64,000 nt of DNA from CAZRCZ01 sp964598765 (GTDB lineage: Bacteria > Sumerlaeota > Sumerlaeia > MVZB01 > JAJFLK01). Both the position numbers and the translations under genes were made by a program. The notes beneath the pieces were generated by a model. That model did no database searches. It saw nothing but the letters and a program-made list of their open reading frames with translations, and was not told the DNA's origin. Numbering within the stretch: the first letter of the stretch is position 1; each line of letters begins with the position of its first letter. Positions 1-7,200 of the stretch are shown here, in pieces. Location of the stretch: the NCBI GenBank assembly GCA_964598765.1, contig CAZRCZ010000023.1, positions 22,481-86,480 on the forward strand, in the 5' to 3' direction.

Positions 1-1
1 C

Positions 2-718
2 TACGCTCCGAATCCCTTCACGAGCGGAAGCAGTCTTTCGCATTACGACCTTGCGGTTCCCAATGCCGTCATGCATCCCAGTCTTTTCAAAGGCGTGGAC
101 AAACGCGCCTATACGTCGGTCGAGCTTGCCACCCTCGCGGGACTGGGATACACGGTGATCACTCCGCCCCCGACTCCCACGCCAACCCGTACCGCAACTC
201 GAACTTCCACAAGGACTGCGACGCGAACACCGTCGCCCACTCGCACCGCCACCCCCAGTCCGACTCGGACCGGGACTCCTTCGCCGACGATGAGTCCGAC
301 TCCTACCCCGACGGCGACCATCACCCCCACGCCCTTCGACGACGCCCAATTCATCCGGCATACCGTTCCGGCCCAACTTTACACGGATCAAAACTATACG
401 GTGGGGATTTACATGTTGAACACGGGCAACACCACTTGGGATCCCCAAGTTCTTTATTCGCTCAAAAAAACAACCGACCCATGCAATCTGGTCGGTCCGG
501 CGGAGTCGGGCATTGTGTCGGGCGCGACGGTGGTTCCTTGGGATTTTTATGTGTTTTCCGCCGTTCTGCAGGCTCCATCCACGCCGCAATCTTGCGCGCT
601 TGAATTTCAAATGACCAACGCGGGCAGTTCATTCGGCGCGACGGTGAGCATCGGAGTTCAAATCGTCACGCACACGCCGACGCCCAATCTCGCGCGCGAT
701 TGGACGATATACGAATAA
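2..718 (+). CDS. C-terminal part of a secreted protein: Thr/Pro/Arg-rich linker and NBR1-like Ig domain (5' truncated)
   Basis: The reading frame is open from base 2, so the gene starts outside the window; 238 residues are visible. The first ~50 residues contain a SSLSHYDLAVPNAVMHP-like stretch and a short helical segment ending in LGY, as at the end of secreted metalloprotease-like domains that carry a PA domain; that link is a recollection of the family, not proof. Residues ~54-112 are a low-complexity linker of TPTPTRTAT-type repeats. Residues ~114-228 look like the Ig-like domain first described in NBR1 (VPAQLYTDQNYTVGIYMLNTGNTTW core). Linkers of this kind usually join extracellular domains. 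The gene converges on the minus-strand TPR gene with 46 bp between them. Substrate is unknown. Confidence 0.6.
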   Translation, partial: YAPNPFTSGSSLSHYDLAVPNAVMHPSLFKGVDKRAYTSVELATLAGLGYTVITPPPTPTPTRTATRTSTRTATRTPSPTRTATPSPTRTGTPSPTMSPTPTPTATITPTPFDDAQFIRHTVPAQLYTDQNYTVGIYMLNTGNTTWDPQVLYSLKKTTDPCNLVGPAESGIVSGATVVPWDFYVFSAVLQAPSTPQSCALEFQMTNAGSSFGATVSIGVQIVTHTPTPNLARDWTIYE

Positions 719-764
719 AAGCTGAGAATGAAAAACCGAATGCGAATCGAGAGAGATCGAAGGG

Positions 765-2831
765 TCAGGAACCCTCTTGTTCTTTGCGCATTCGGCGCGC
801 GCGCCGAAGTTGTTCCTTGACTTCGGAGGCGTCCGGACGCAACGCCGCCGCGATGGAAAGATGGAGAATCGCCTGTTCCCAATTCGATTCGTTGACGGCC
901 TTCATTCCCAAATCGCGCTCGCGATCAAAATTGTCCTTGGCCGCCGGTTCGGGAGATTCTGGTTTTTTCGCTTCGGTGGGTGGCGTTGCTCCGGCGACCT
1001 CTCCAAAACTGACCTGGATTGTTTCATCGGCGCGGAAGACTTGAACATTCTCCTGCGGTTTTGCGGGAGCCTCCTTGGCCTTTTCCGAACGCGGCTTCGA
1101 GAGGAGCAAATCGGGGTCCTCGGCCAGTTGTCGGCTGGAAAGAACGACCGTGGATTCTCCGATCGGCATCGACGGAAGCGACAAATCGGGTTTCTCCTCC
1201 GGCGCGCCCCCTGATTCCTTGCCGAGCGTGGGAATCTCAAATCCGGGATGCGTGTCGCCGGCCAAAGGCACTTCAAAATTGGCGATGGTCTCGGCGGTTT
1301 CGGGGGAGCGAATTCCCTTAAGCGACACTTCGGCAAACGGCGCGGCGGTGCTGTCGGCGCGGCTTTCCTTCGAGCCGACGGTCGGGAAGGCAAAATCCCC
1401 CATCGGCGGTGCCTGCGGCGGCGCATCGGACGCAAACTTGGACGCGCTGAAAACCTTGCCGTGTTCCGGCGCGATCAACGGAAGACTGTCATCACCGACT
1501 TCGTCGGCTTGGAGGGGGCGATTCGTGACCGTCTCGGCGTCGGTTTCCCATGGCGCGACGGGAGGAAGGGCTTGTTCGGGGGCTTTGGCGGCGGCGGGTT
1601 GAGAGGTTTCCAGATGAATTGGCGGTGTCGTGTCCGCACCCTTGGGTTCCTCCCACGGAGCCGCGGGCTTGCCCTTGGCGACGGGCGTGTCAAATGCGAT
1701 GGGGCCTGACGAAGTGTCGGTCGGACGAGGCGAGGCCTTCGCGCCGGTTTTGGTACCCGCCGGTTTTTCTTCTTGGAACGCCGCGAAGAGTTCTTCGTCC
1801 TTGGTGCCGATGGGATGGGCTTCTCTTGCAATTCCTTGTTCTTTCCCCGTCGGCTCGGGCGAAGCGAAAATATCGGCATCCAGAATCGAAGTCGTGGCGG
1901 AGGCAACGGGAGCGGATGGTTTGCCGGAAGGGGAAAACAGCTCCTCTTCCGCGGGTTGCGCCGAGGCTTGGTGGATCGGAGCCGCCTGCCGCATCGGTGG
2001 AGCGACTGGAGCAGGCTGGACCGGATGGGAGGGCGGCATGTTCATCCGCTCCCAGCCTTTCAAATCCGGCGAAGAATCCAATCCGGGCGAAGACGAAACC
2101 TCTTCAGGATTCTCGAAATAAGCGGGTTCGGCTGGCGTCTTCTTCTTCCGGCTTGCCATCAACGCTCCCAACCCGATGACGATCACTCCGATGACCGCCA
2201 AACCGAGCGCGATGAGTTTACCTGCGGATTTTCCCTTCGCGGGAGCGGGCGCTTCGGCGGCCTGCGGGGCGCCGGCGGGCTGGGCTTGGTCCGGTTTGGT
2301 GGTTTCTTCGGCGGCCTTGGGTTGCGGAGCCGTCTCAGTCTGCGGAGTCGGCGCGGCTTTCTTGGGGGTTTCCACGGGGGCGGGAGTGTCCAAGACCACG
2401 GGCCGTTCACGGAGTCCCTTGAACGGCATGGATTGCTTGGTCTTCTCGTCCTCGATTCCCTTTTGCGCCCGCGAGCGATAAAGCAAAATAATGTCCTCGC
2501 CGGGATAAAATTTCTCCACCTCGACGCAAAGCTCAAGAACCTTGTCGTATTCCCGCATGAGCGAATGGCGGCGAAGCAAATCGCGGTATTCGTCCAAACT
2601 TTTGGCTCCGGGAGGAACCGGTTTGGGCGCGGGAGTCTCCGCCGGCTTGGTGGGTTTGGCTTCTTCCTTGGGAGCGGTTTTAACCTCGCCGAATGGGTTG
2701 TCCCCGTCGGCAGGGGCGTCTTTCTTTGCCTCTTCCGCCGGAAGGAGGGCGCAACACGCCAAGATCGCCGCCGGTATCGCCGATCTGACGGCAACTCGGA
2801 ATCCGCGTCGCAGGCGCGATTGGAAGGTCAT
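765..2831 (-). CDS. Single-pass membrane protein with long Pro/Ala/Glu-rich region and C-terminal TPR
   Basis: 688 residues. I start at the ATG at 2831 because a GAAGGGTG Shine-Dalgarno lies just upstream and a signal-anchor (basic RLRRGFRVAVR, then AIPAAILACCALL) follows at once; in-frame codons further upstream have no such support. Residues ~70-125 are a helical, TPR-like segment (DEYRDLLRRHSLMREYDKVL). A strong transmembrane helix (LIALGLAVIGVIVIGLGAL) sits near residue 210, followed by RKKK, so the positive-inside rule puts the very long Pro/Ala/Glu-rich, low-complexity region on the cytoplasmic side. The C-terminal ~55 residues are a TPR hairpin (AVNESNWEQAILHLSIAAALRP). Probably a scaffold or assembly protein; no catalytic motif is visible. 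Confidence 0.6.
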   Translation of the reverse strand: MTFQSRLRRGFRVAVRSAIPAAILACCALLPAEEAKKDAPADGDNPFGEVKTAPKEEAKPTKPAETPAPKPVPPGAKSLDEYRDLLRRHSLMREYDKVLELCVEVEKFYPGEDIILLYRSRAQKGIEDEKTKQSMPFKGLRERPVVLDTPAPVETPKKAAPTPQTETAPQPKAAEETTKPDQAQPAGAPQAAEAPAPAKGKSAGKLIALGLAVIGVIVIGLGALMASRKKKTPAEPAYFENPEEVSSSPGLDSSPDLKGWERMNMPPSHPVQPAPVAPPMRQAAPIHQASAQPAEEELFSPSGKPSAPVASATTSILDADIFASPEPTGKEQGIAREAHPIGTKDEELFAAFQEEKPAGTKTGAKASPRPTDTSSGPIAFDTPVAKGKPAAPWEEPKGADTTPPIHLETSQPAAAKAPEQALPPVAPWETDAETVTNRPLQADEVGDDSLPLIAPEHGKVFSASKFASDAPPQAPPMGDFAFPTVGSKESRADSTAAPFAEVSLKGIRSPETAETIANFEVPLAGDTHPGFEIPTLGKESGGAPEEKPDLSLPSMPIGESTVVLSSRQLAEDPDLLLSKPRSEKAKEAPAKPQENVQVFRADETIQVSFGEVAGATPPTEAKKPESPEPAAKDNFDRERDLGMKAVNESNWEQAILHLSIAAALRPDASEVKEQLRRARRMRKEQEGS

Positions 2832-3197
2832 GGTTTCACCCTTCAATTTCCCATCGAACAATTCAAGCATGGCCATGAGCAATTTTTATCACCGTGGATC
2901 GGATTGTTCCACTAAAAACGGCTGGGTCTCAATTTGACCTGTGGGCAATCTTTCCAGCCTGCCCCACGCCAAACTGGAAATCCGGCGGCTGGCACGGAGG
3001 GGCGTCGGCGTGCCCATCCCGCCAATTTCCTCCATGACACCGGCTCCTCCGGACGCCAACGGCGTCCCGGAACAAAGCCCAAGGTTGCCGAGCGTAGCGA
3101 GGCTACCTTGGGACATCGGCCATAACCTCCAACCCCAACCGGGTTGCGGATATTTCTCGGAAAAATACAACGCGCCCTTCGGCGAACCTTCCGAACT
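2832..3197. other. Non-coding gap with REP-like palindromes
   Basis: No convincing gene. Two palindromes stand out: GGACGCC AAC GGCGTCC at about 3051-3067, and a 35-nt hairpin at 3080-3114 whose arms CCCAAGGTTGCC and GGCTACCTTGGG pair with a single mismatch. Both resemble interspersed intergenic repeats and lie between the start of the TPR gene and the end of the hydrolase gene. Confidence 0.5.
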
Positions 3198-4133
3198 TCA
3201 TTTCGCCGCGACCGGTATGGCGACCGGCTTCGGTTTCGCCGCGGTCCGATGCGCGGCCAGAAAATCCCCCAATCCTTGATTGAACTCCGGACGATTGAAT
3301 GCCGTCATGTGATTCGCGTCCTTAATGACGATCAATTGCAAACCCGGCAGAACCCCGACCAGCGCGTCCGCCGTCGGCTTCAACGTGTCTTTGTCGCCGA
3401 TGATCGCCAGCGTCGGGACCTTGATCGCGCGGACTTCTTCCTCGGTTTCGTTGAACGCCTTGAAACTCCGCACCGCCGCCGCCAACGCCTTCTGGTCGTT
3501 CATGCCGGTCATCATCGCGTTCATGCTCTTGAGTTGCTCCGGCGTTTTCTTCGGTTCCCCTTCGGGCGTCAGCGCGTCAATCAGCGGACCGATCCCGTCG
3601 CCGCGATCCAGAGAATCGGCCAGCGTATCCATCAGCTTCATCCGCTCGGGATTTTCCTGCATCGTCTTGCCCCATCCCGCGCCCCCGAGCGTCGCCGTGA
3701 TCATCCGGTCCGGATGCAGGGTCAACATCTTCAACGTGATGAATCCCCCCATCGAATACCCGATGACGTGCGCCTTTTTGATGTGAAGATGATCCAGCAG
3801 GCGGATCGAATCCTCGACCATCTGGACGCCGTAAGCTTCGGGATCGCGCGGCTTGTCGCTCTGGCCGTGACCGCGATTATCCAGCGCGATCACCCGATAA
3901 TCCTTGGAGAGCGTCCCGATGACCCCCGGCAATCCCCACTGCAACTGAATGTTCGCGCTGAATCCGTGGATCAGCAGAACCGGTTCCCCTTCCCCTTGGA
4001 TGATGTAATGAATCTTGACTCCGTTGGAGTCGAAAAACTGATCCTCGGCCCGAAGGGAGAGGGCGGGAATCAGAACAAAAAATAGAAGAATCGCCGAAAA
4101 TAGAGGATTCGCCGGAGAAAGTTTCCGTTTCAT
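3198..4133 (-). CDS. Secreted alpha/beta-fold hydrolase
   Basis: 311 residues from the ATG at 4133, chosen because AAAGGAACG precedes it and a signal peptide follows (MKRKLSP, then a hydrophobic stretch ending ALSLRA). The family signatures are clear: oxyanion/HG motif LLIHGFSANIQLQWG, nucleophile elbow GYSMGG (Ser ~124), acid in IIGDKDTL and catalytic His in DANHMTAF near the C terminus. Proteins of this shape are serine esterases or related hydrolases; the substrate cannot be read from sequence. Likely periplasmic. It is transcribed alone, with repeat-bearing gaps on both sides. Confidence 0.8.
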   Translation of the reverse strand: MKRKLSPANPLFSAILLFFVLIPALSLRAEDQFFDSNGVKIHYIIQGEGEPVLLIHGFSANIQLQWGLPGVIGTLSKDYRVIALDNRGHGQSDKPRDPEAYGVQMVEDSIRLLDHLHIKKAHVIGYSMGGFITLKMLTLHPDRMITATLGGAGWGKTMQENPERMKLMDTLADSLDRGDGIGPLIDALTPEGEPKKTPEQLKSMNAMMTGMNDQKALAAAVRSFKAFNETEEEVRAIKVPTLAIIGDKDTLKPTADALVGVLPGLQLIVIKDANHMTAFNRPEFNQGLGDFLAAHRTAAKPKPVAIPVAAK

Positions 4134-4463
4134 AAGCGTCGTTCCTTTCTGAATCGAATCGCCGCGTTCGCGGATGAACCTCATCATCCCCCATCCGTTC
4201 CTCGTTTGCAAACGCCGATTTTTTTATCCGTGGAATCCGTGTCCATCCGCGTCCAATTTCTCGATCCCCACTCTACGATTTGCATTGCTCTGTTCTCAAT
4301 CCGCCCGACCCGCCCGTACCTGTTGTAATTCCCCATCCTTCGTGGTAAAAATCAATCCGATCAGGGATGAAGAATCAGTGAGACACGTTCCTTCGAGCCG
4401 GCACAAAACGAATCACATTTACGGTAAGCGTCCCCAGCTCCTAGAGCCTTTTACTTGGTAATA
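4134..4463. other. Intergenic region, nothing clear
   Basis: 330 bp between the divergently oriented hydrolase and the orphan ORF. It holds tandem GTGGAATCCGTG/GTCCATCCGCGTCC words near 4231-4258 of the type seen in other intergenic repeats here. No gene or confident promoter is visible. Confidence 0.4.
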
Positions 4464-4952
4464 ATGATGAGACATTTTTTCTTACGCGAATTCGATGACA
4501 GTGGAGTATTAATCTCGCTCCCCTTAATGATTGGTCGCATCCGGCCATGCCACATCTCATTCTGGATTTTCAGATGGGTGGAATTCGGATGGTCTGATAT
4601 TGAGGGATATAGAATGTTTGGACACAGTATTCCTGAGTTTATTGATCTTTCGCGTTCCAAGCCGGAAGGCATCCGAATCTCAGATGAGGATTTCAGACAA
4701 TTTCTGAATACGGCGCCACAAATGCTGGAAGGCACTATTGAGGCATTTTCAAGTAATGATCCTCGTCACTCATTATTTTGCTTGGAATGTTGTGACTCGA
4801 GCCAATGGAGTATTCATACAGATTCGGAGCAATTTGCGCGTCAGCTGGAGGGTTCCGGATTTGTGCCGTTTCAGCCCGTTCCCACGAAACAGCCGGGAAT
4901 CGGGCGAATCGGGGGTAATCAAAATCGAGGGACGGGGATCGAGGGGCGTTGA
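4464..4952 (+). CDS. Orphan protein, unknown function, AT-rich, probably truncated at the 3' end
   Basis: 162 residues from the ATG at 4464 (ATG at 4467 is an alternative; neither has a good Shine-Dalgarno). Codon usage and composition are visibly more AT-rich than the neighbours. The body (residues 1-140) has a normal mixed composition with WVEFGW, FRQFLNTAPQML and CLECCDSSQW segments, plausibly a small globular immunity-like or accessory protein, but I recognise no family. The last ~20 residues are low-complexity and the stop codon lies inside a diverged copy of the intergenic repeat found at 6327 and 7304, so the true C terminus may have been lost. Likely horizontally acquired. Confidence 0.45.
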   Translation: MMRHFFLREFDDSGVLISLPLMIGRIRPCHISFWIFRWVEFGWSDIEGYRMFGHSIPEFIDLSRSKPEGIRISDEDFRQFLNTAPQMLEGTIEAFSSNDPRHSLFCLECCDSSQWSIHTDSEQFARQLEGSGFVPFQPVPTKQPGIGRIGGNQNRGTGIEGR

Positions 4953-4977
4953 CCGCAAAAGTAATTCAAAATCAGGC
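4945..4977 (+). repeat. Diverged third copy of the 59-bp direct repeat
   Basis: GGCGTTGACCGCA, four variable bases, then TAATTCAA match the start of the repeat at 6327-6385 and 7304-7362. The stop codon of the upstream ORF (4950-4952) is contributed by this element. Confidence 0.45.
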
Positions 4978-5000
4978 GAATAGGAAATGAAAGCGATGAA

Positions 5001-5042
5001 ACAAAAAACGAGACGGCCCCGGATCGCTCCAAATCCGTCTCG
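5001..5042 (-). terminator. Rho-independent terminator without an intact gene in front of it
   Basis: On the minus strand a perfect 8-bp stem (CGAGACGG/CCGTCTCG, 18-nt loop) is followed by TTTTTT. A second hairpin, CCAAGAG/CTCTTGG (5047-5071), lies directly upstream. The sequence reading into it carries no complete gene, so it ends either a small RNA or a decayed gene. Confidence 0.6.
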
Positions 5043-5082
5043 ATGCCCAAGAGCGATAACCCCACTCTTGGATATAAGCTGG

Positions 5083-5127
5083 CTACTTACGTGAACCGCC
5101 GCGACGTTTCCGCTTAATAAAATAGCA
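5083..5127 (-). pseudogene. Possible C-terminal remnant of a basic protein
   Basis: Minus-strand codons read ...IKRKRRGGSRK followed by TAG, ending 41 bp before the terminator stem at 5042, as the end of a real gene would. The frame is closed by TAA only 15 codons upstream and has no start. Basic Gly/Arg tails of this kind occur in RNA-binding and ribosomal proteins, but I cannot name the parent. It could be chance. Confidence 0.2.
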
Positions 5128-5193
5128 TTACATCTAAATACTCATATTCGCTTTAACACATGGTGGCATAGGTTCCTGACGACGCGGGACGTT

Positions 5194-5314
5194 GGGGCTG
5201 TTGAAAAAGCCTTTGTGGCGCAGGCGTCCCGCCTGCGAACCCGTCGTTTCCACGAGGGAGAATCGCAGGCAAGATGCCTGCGCCACGGAGATTAAGGAGT
5301 TTTTCAACAGCCCC
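5194..5314. repeat. Double-palindrome interspersed repeat (QDACAT-type element)
   Basis: Perfect 15-bp outer arms GGGGCTGTTGAAAAA (5194-5208) and TTTTTCAACAGCCCC (5300-5314) enclose a second pair of 24-nt arms (5215-5238 and 5263-5286) that match at 21 positions. Each inner arm is itself a hairpin, GCAGGC-GTCCC-GCCTGC and GCAGGC-AAGAT-GCCTGC. One frame translates to a RRQDACAT motif that is common as spurious peptides in Verrucomicrobia- and Planctomycetes-like genomes. Most likely a non-autonomous, REP/MITE-like element. Confidence 0.75.
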
Positions 5315-5457
5315 ACGTTTGCTCCATTCCTAATTCCCCCACGGCTGATTCAACGAACGAACCTCGCCGAAAGCGCGGGGGGATTGGATTGGAAAGGCAA
5401 GCAAATCCTCTATATTCTGCAAATATATCGGAACGTGTTCAAAAAGTCCTTTCAATC

Positions 5458-5546
5458 GTGCCTACGGCACTTGTATTCCTTGACTGGCAATCGGAATCCC
5501 AGCCTTGACAGGCTAGGTCATTCTCGTCGCGTCCCTAATGGGACGC
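5458..5546. repeat. Two short hairpins upstream of the transposase
   Basis: GTGCC-TAC-GGCAC (5458-5470) and GCGTCCC-TAAT-GGGACGC (5529-5546) share the form of the GTCCC-TAC-GGGAC hairpins around the transposase gene but differ in stem bases while keeping the pairing. Confidence 0.5.
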
Positions 5547-5586
5547 GCGTCACCGGAACGCGGAAACGACGAGGCAAAGAATCCGC

Positions 5587-5633
5587 GAGTCCCGTAGGGA
5601 CGACCGATAGTAGCCCAAGATGAAATCTTGGGC
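5587..5633 (+). repeat. REP-like hairpin pair, left copy
   Basis: Begins GAGTCCCGTAGGGACGACC and runs through GATAGTAG to the stem CCCAAGAT GAA ATCTTGGG. The right-hand inverted copy has CCCACGAT GAA ATCGTGGG, so both sides of the stem changed together and the pairing is kept. Confidence 0.7.
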
Positions 5634-5703
5634 GTCAGGCCGAACCGATTCAAAATCCCTGAGTCCCGTAGGGACGAATGAAAAGAACGAAAAAACCGTT
5701 GCC

Positions 5704-6156
5704 ATGTCCCACACCTATTCCAACATTCTTCTCCACTACATCTTCTCCACTCACGGGCGCGAAAAAATCCTATCCCCCGAAATCCGCCAACGCCTCTGGC
5801 CCTACATGGCCGGAATAGCGCTCGAAAACAAGATGAAGGCCATTGCGGTTGGGGGAACGGCCGATCACGCGCACCTCCTCTTGTCCCTGCCGACGACCAT
5901 GGCCTCGGCCAAGGCGATCCAACTCATCAAGGCGGGTTCCTCCAAATGGATTTCCGAGACACTTCCCGGTTTTCGGAATTTCCAATGGCAGGTGGGCTAC
6001 GGCGTTTTCAGCGTGGACGGAACGCAGATGCAAGCGATTTTGGAGTATATTCGCAATCAGGAGGAACATCACCGGTTGAGGACGTTTCAAGAGGAATACG
6101 TCGGATTTTTGAAAGAATACGGGATTATTTATGACGAGAAATATCTTTGGGATTGA
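5704..6156 (+). CDS. Y1/HUH transposase of the IS200/REP-associated (RAYT) family
   Basis: 150 residues, the usual size for a single-domain IS200-type TnpA. The start at 5704 gives MSHTYSNILLHYIFSTHGR, the standard N terminus of the family. The HUH metal-binding motif is visible in GTADHAHLLLSLP and the catalytic tyrosine lies in the helix ILEYIRNQEEHH. These enzymes nick and join single-stranded DNA at short hairpins; RAYTs act on REP palindromes in the same genome. The flanking inverted hairpins are the presumed substrate. The gene looks intact. Whether it is a transposing IS or a domesticated RAYT cannot be told from one copy. Confidence 0.85.
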   Translation: MSHTYSNILLHYIFSTHGREKILSPEIRQRLWPYMAGIALENKMKAIAVGGTADHAHLLLSLPTTMASAKAIQLIKAGSSKWISETLPGFRNFQWQVGYGVFSVDGTQMQAILEYIRNQEEHHRLRTFQEEYVGFLKEYGIIYDEKYLWD

Positions 6157-6234
6157 GGGAGAAATTGGTCCCGCAGTGCGGGATTTTCAGTCGTCCCTAC
6201 GGGACTGGGTGGTTTGCAAATCCAATTTCTTATT

Positions 6235-6280
6235 CCCACGATTTCATCGTGGGCTACTATCGGTCGTCCCTGCGGGACTC
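6235..6280 (-). repeat. REP-like hairpin pair, right inverted copy
   Basis: Reverse complement begins GAGTCCCGCAGGGACGACC and continues through GATAGTAG to CCCACGATGAAATCGTGGG, matching 5587-5633 in inverted orientation with compensatory stem changes. Confidence 0.7.
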
Positions 6281-6326
6281 AAAAACCAAGTATCACTGCG
6301 AGATCAAGAAGCGATCAGGACGCAAA

Positions 6327-6385
6327 GGACGTTGACCGCATTTTTAATTCAATCGTGAGATCGGGCAGTCGGCGCGAGGAAGAAA
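6327..6385 (+). repeat. 59-bp direct repeat, copy 1
   Basis: Starts GGACGTTGACCGCATTTTTA. Matches 7304-7362 at 57 of 59 positions. The two copies are 977 bp apart and enclose the PIN toxin-antitoxin pair. Confidence 0.8.
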
Positions 6386-6508
6386 CGGCGAATTGTAGAT
6401 TGTGGATTGAACATTGCGGATTACCCGTCGTTGCGAAAGAGCGCAAGAGAGGCAAAGGCAATGTTGGGGTCATCATAGCCGGGGGCGGGCTGTGCAGGAT
6501 GGTTTGGT

Positions 6509-6928
6509 TCAGCGCGTGTATGGCGTGGTTTCGATGAGTTTCAATCCGGGAATGCGGGCGAATTCCACAGTATTCAGCGTTGCGAGATGGGCGTTCAAGT
6601 GAAGACAGGTCGCGGCGATGAGAAGATCATGCGCGCCGATCATTTGCCCGGATTCCGCCAATGAGGCGCCGATCCGGGCATGAACCCGCGCCTCGGCAAG
6701 GCCAAAGGAGTGAGTTTGAAATTGCGCCACCATCTTTTCGACAAATCTCCGGCGCCTTTCCTTCTGCTCCGGTCTCCGGCCTCTCTCTGCGCCGTGCAAC
6801 AGTTCGCTGACCGTGACCGCCGACATGCCCACGATCTCATCCGGAGCACGGGCTTGCAGGAAGCCGCGCAGATCAAAGCGGCCGCGTTCGATTGCAATCA
6901 GTATGGACGTTTCGAGAATCAGTCCCAT
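6509..6928 (-). CDS. PIN-domain toxin (VapC-like) with Asp to Glu change at the first metal site
   Basis: 139 residues from the ATG at 6928, which overlaps the antitoxin stop by 10 nt (translational coupling). PIN nucleases cleave RNA with Mg2+ held by three or four acidic residues. Here the first is Glu6 (GLILETSILIAIERG; the family has Asp), then Glu in VSELLHG, Asp in GAHDLLIAA, and Asn in the LNTVEF segment. Length and order are typical. The Asp-to-Glu change (codon GAA) could weaken catalysis or be tolerated. The module sits between two 59-bp direct repeats, suggesting it moved as a unit. Confidence 0.85.
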   Translation of the reverse strand: MGLILETSILIAIERGRFDLRGFLQARAPDEIVGMSAVTVSELLHGAERGRRPEQKERRRRFVEKMVAQFQTHSFGLAEARVHARIGASLAESGQMIGAHDLLIAATCLHLNAHLATLNTVEFARIPGLKLIETTPYTR

Positions 6929-7200
6929 CGCCAGACGGGCGGCTTGTTGCATTGGCGGCGGAATTCCTCGACGTCGGCGGCAAAAGCCGCGGTTTCCTCG
7001 GCATCGAGTTTTTCGCGCGTTGGAAGCCACGCGAGCAACTCGCCAACAGTATGTCCGCTTTCGAACGCCACGGGAACCACCCGGGCGACAGGCTCGCCGT
7101 TCTCGGTGAGCAGGGTTGATTCATGGAGTCTCCGCGCGCGATCAACCACTTCGTTCAGATGCGTTGCGGCCTCGGTGATGGTAAGGGTGGATTCGGCCAT
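6919..7200 (-). CDS. Phd/YefM-like antitoxin, partner of the PIN toxin
   Basis: 93 residues. The N-terminal half (MAESTLTITEAATHLNEVVDR, then TLLTENGEPVARVVP) has the Phd/YefM strand-helix pattern that dimerises and binds the operon promoter. The C-terminal ~40 residues (ELLAWLPTREKLDAEETAAF) are a charged helix likely to wrap the toxin. It is the first gene of the pair, with the toxin start inside its last codons (CGATGGGACTGA). Expected to repress its own promoter; no operator was identified. Confidence 0.75.
   Translation of the reverse strand: MAESTLTITEAATHLNEVVDRARRLHESTLLTENGEPVARVVPVAFESGHTVGELLAWLPTREKLDAEETAAFAADVEEFRRQCNKPPVWRWD

Larger units (their letters stand above)
5587..6280 (+). 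mobile_element. IS200/RAYT-type element bracketed by inverted REP hairpins
   Basis: Limits are set by a 47-nt element at 5587-5633 and its inverted copy at 6235-6280. Further hairpins of the same type lie at 5661-5677, 6169-6183 and 6189-6207. The only gene inside is a Y1 transposase. This is the arrangement of REP sequences with their RAYT. I see no target-site duplication, as expected for HUH transposases. Confidence 0.6.
6157..6508. other. Non-coding stretch of REP hairpins and a direct repeat
   Basis: Holds the hairpin TCCCGC-AGT-GCGGGA (6169-6183), GTCCC-TAC-GGGAC (6191-6203), the inverted REP copy (6235-6280) and the first 59-bp direct repeat (6327-6385). No gene is visible. Confidence 0.5.

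Noticed and set aside
1773..2915. Plus-strand open frame of 380 codons across the TPR membrane protein
   Set aside because: Gly/Arg-rich antisense frame caused by the Pro/Ala/Glu-rich repeats on the other strand.
3080..3114. tRNA-like or riboswitch structure
   Set aside because: It is a single imperfect hairpin matching the pattern of interspersed repeats, with no acceptor stem or aptamer core.
5134..5316. Minus-strand 60-codon frame with VAQASCLRF
   Set aside because: It is the translation of the double-palindrome repeat; such peptides are commonly mis-annotated.
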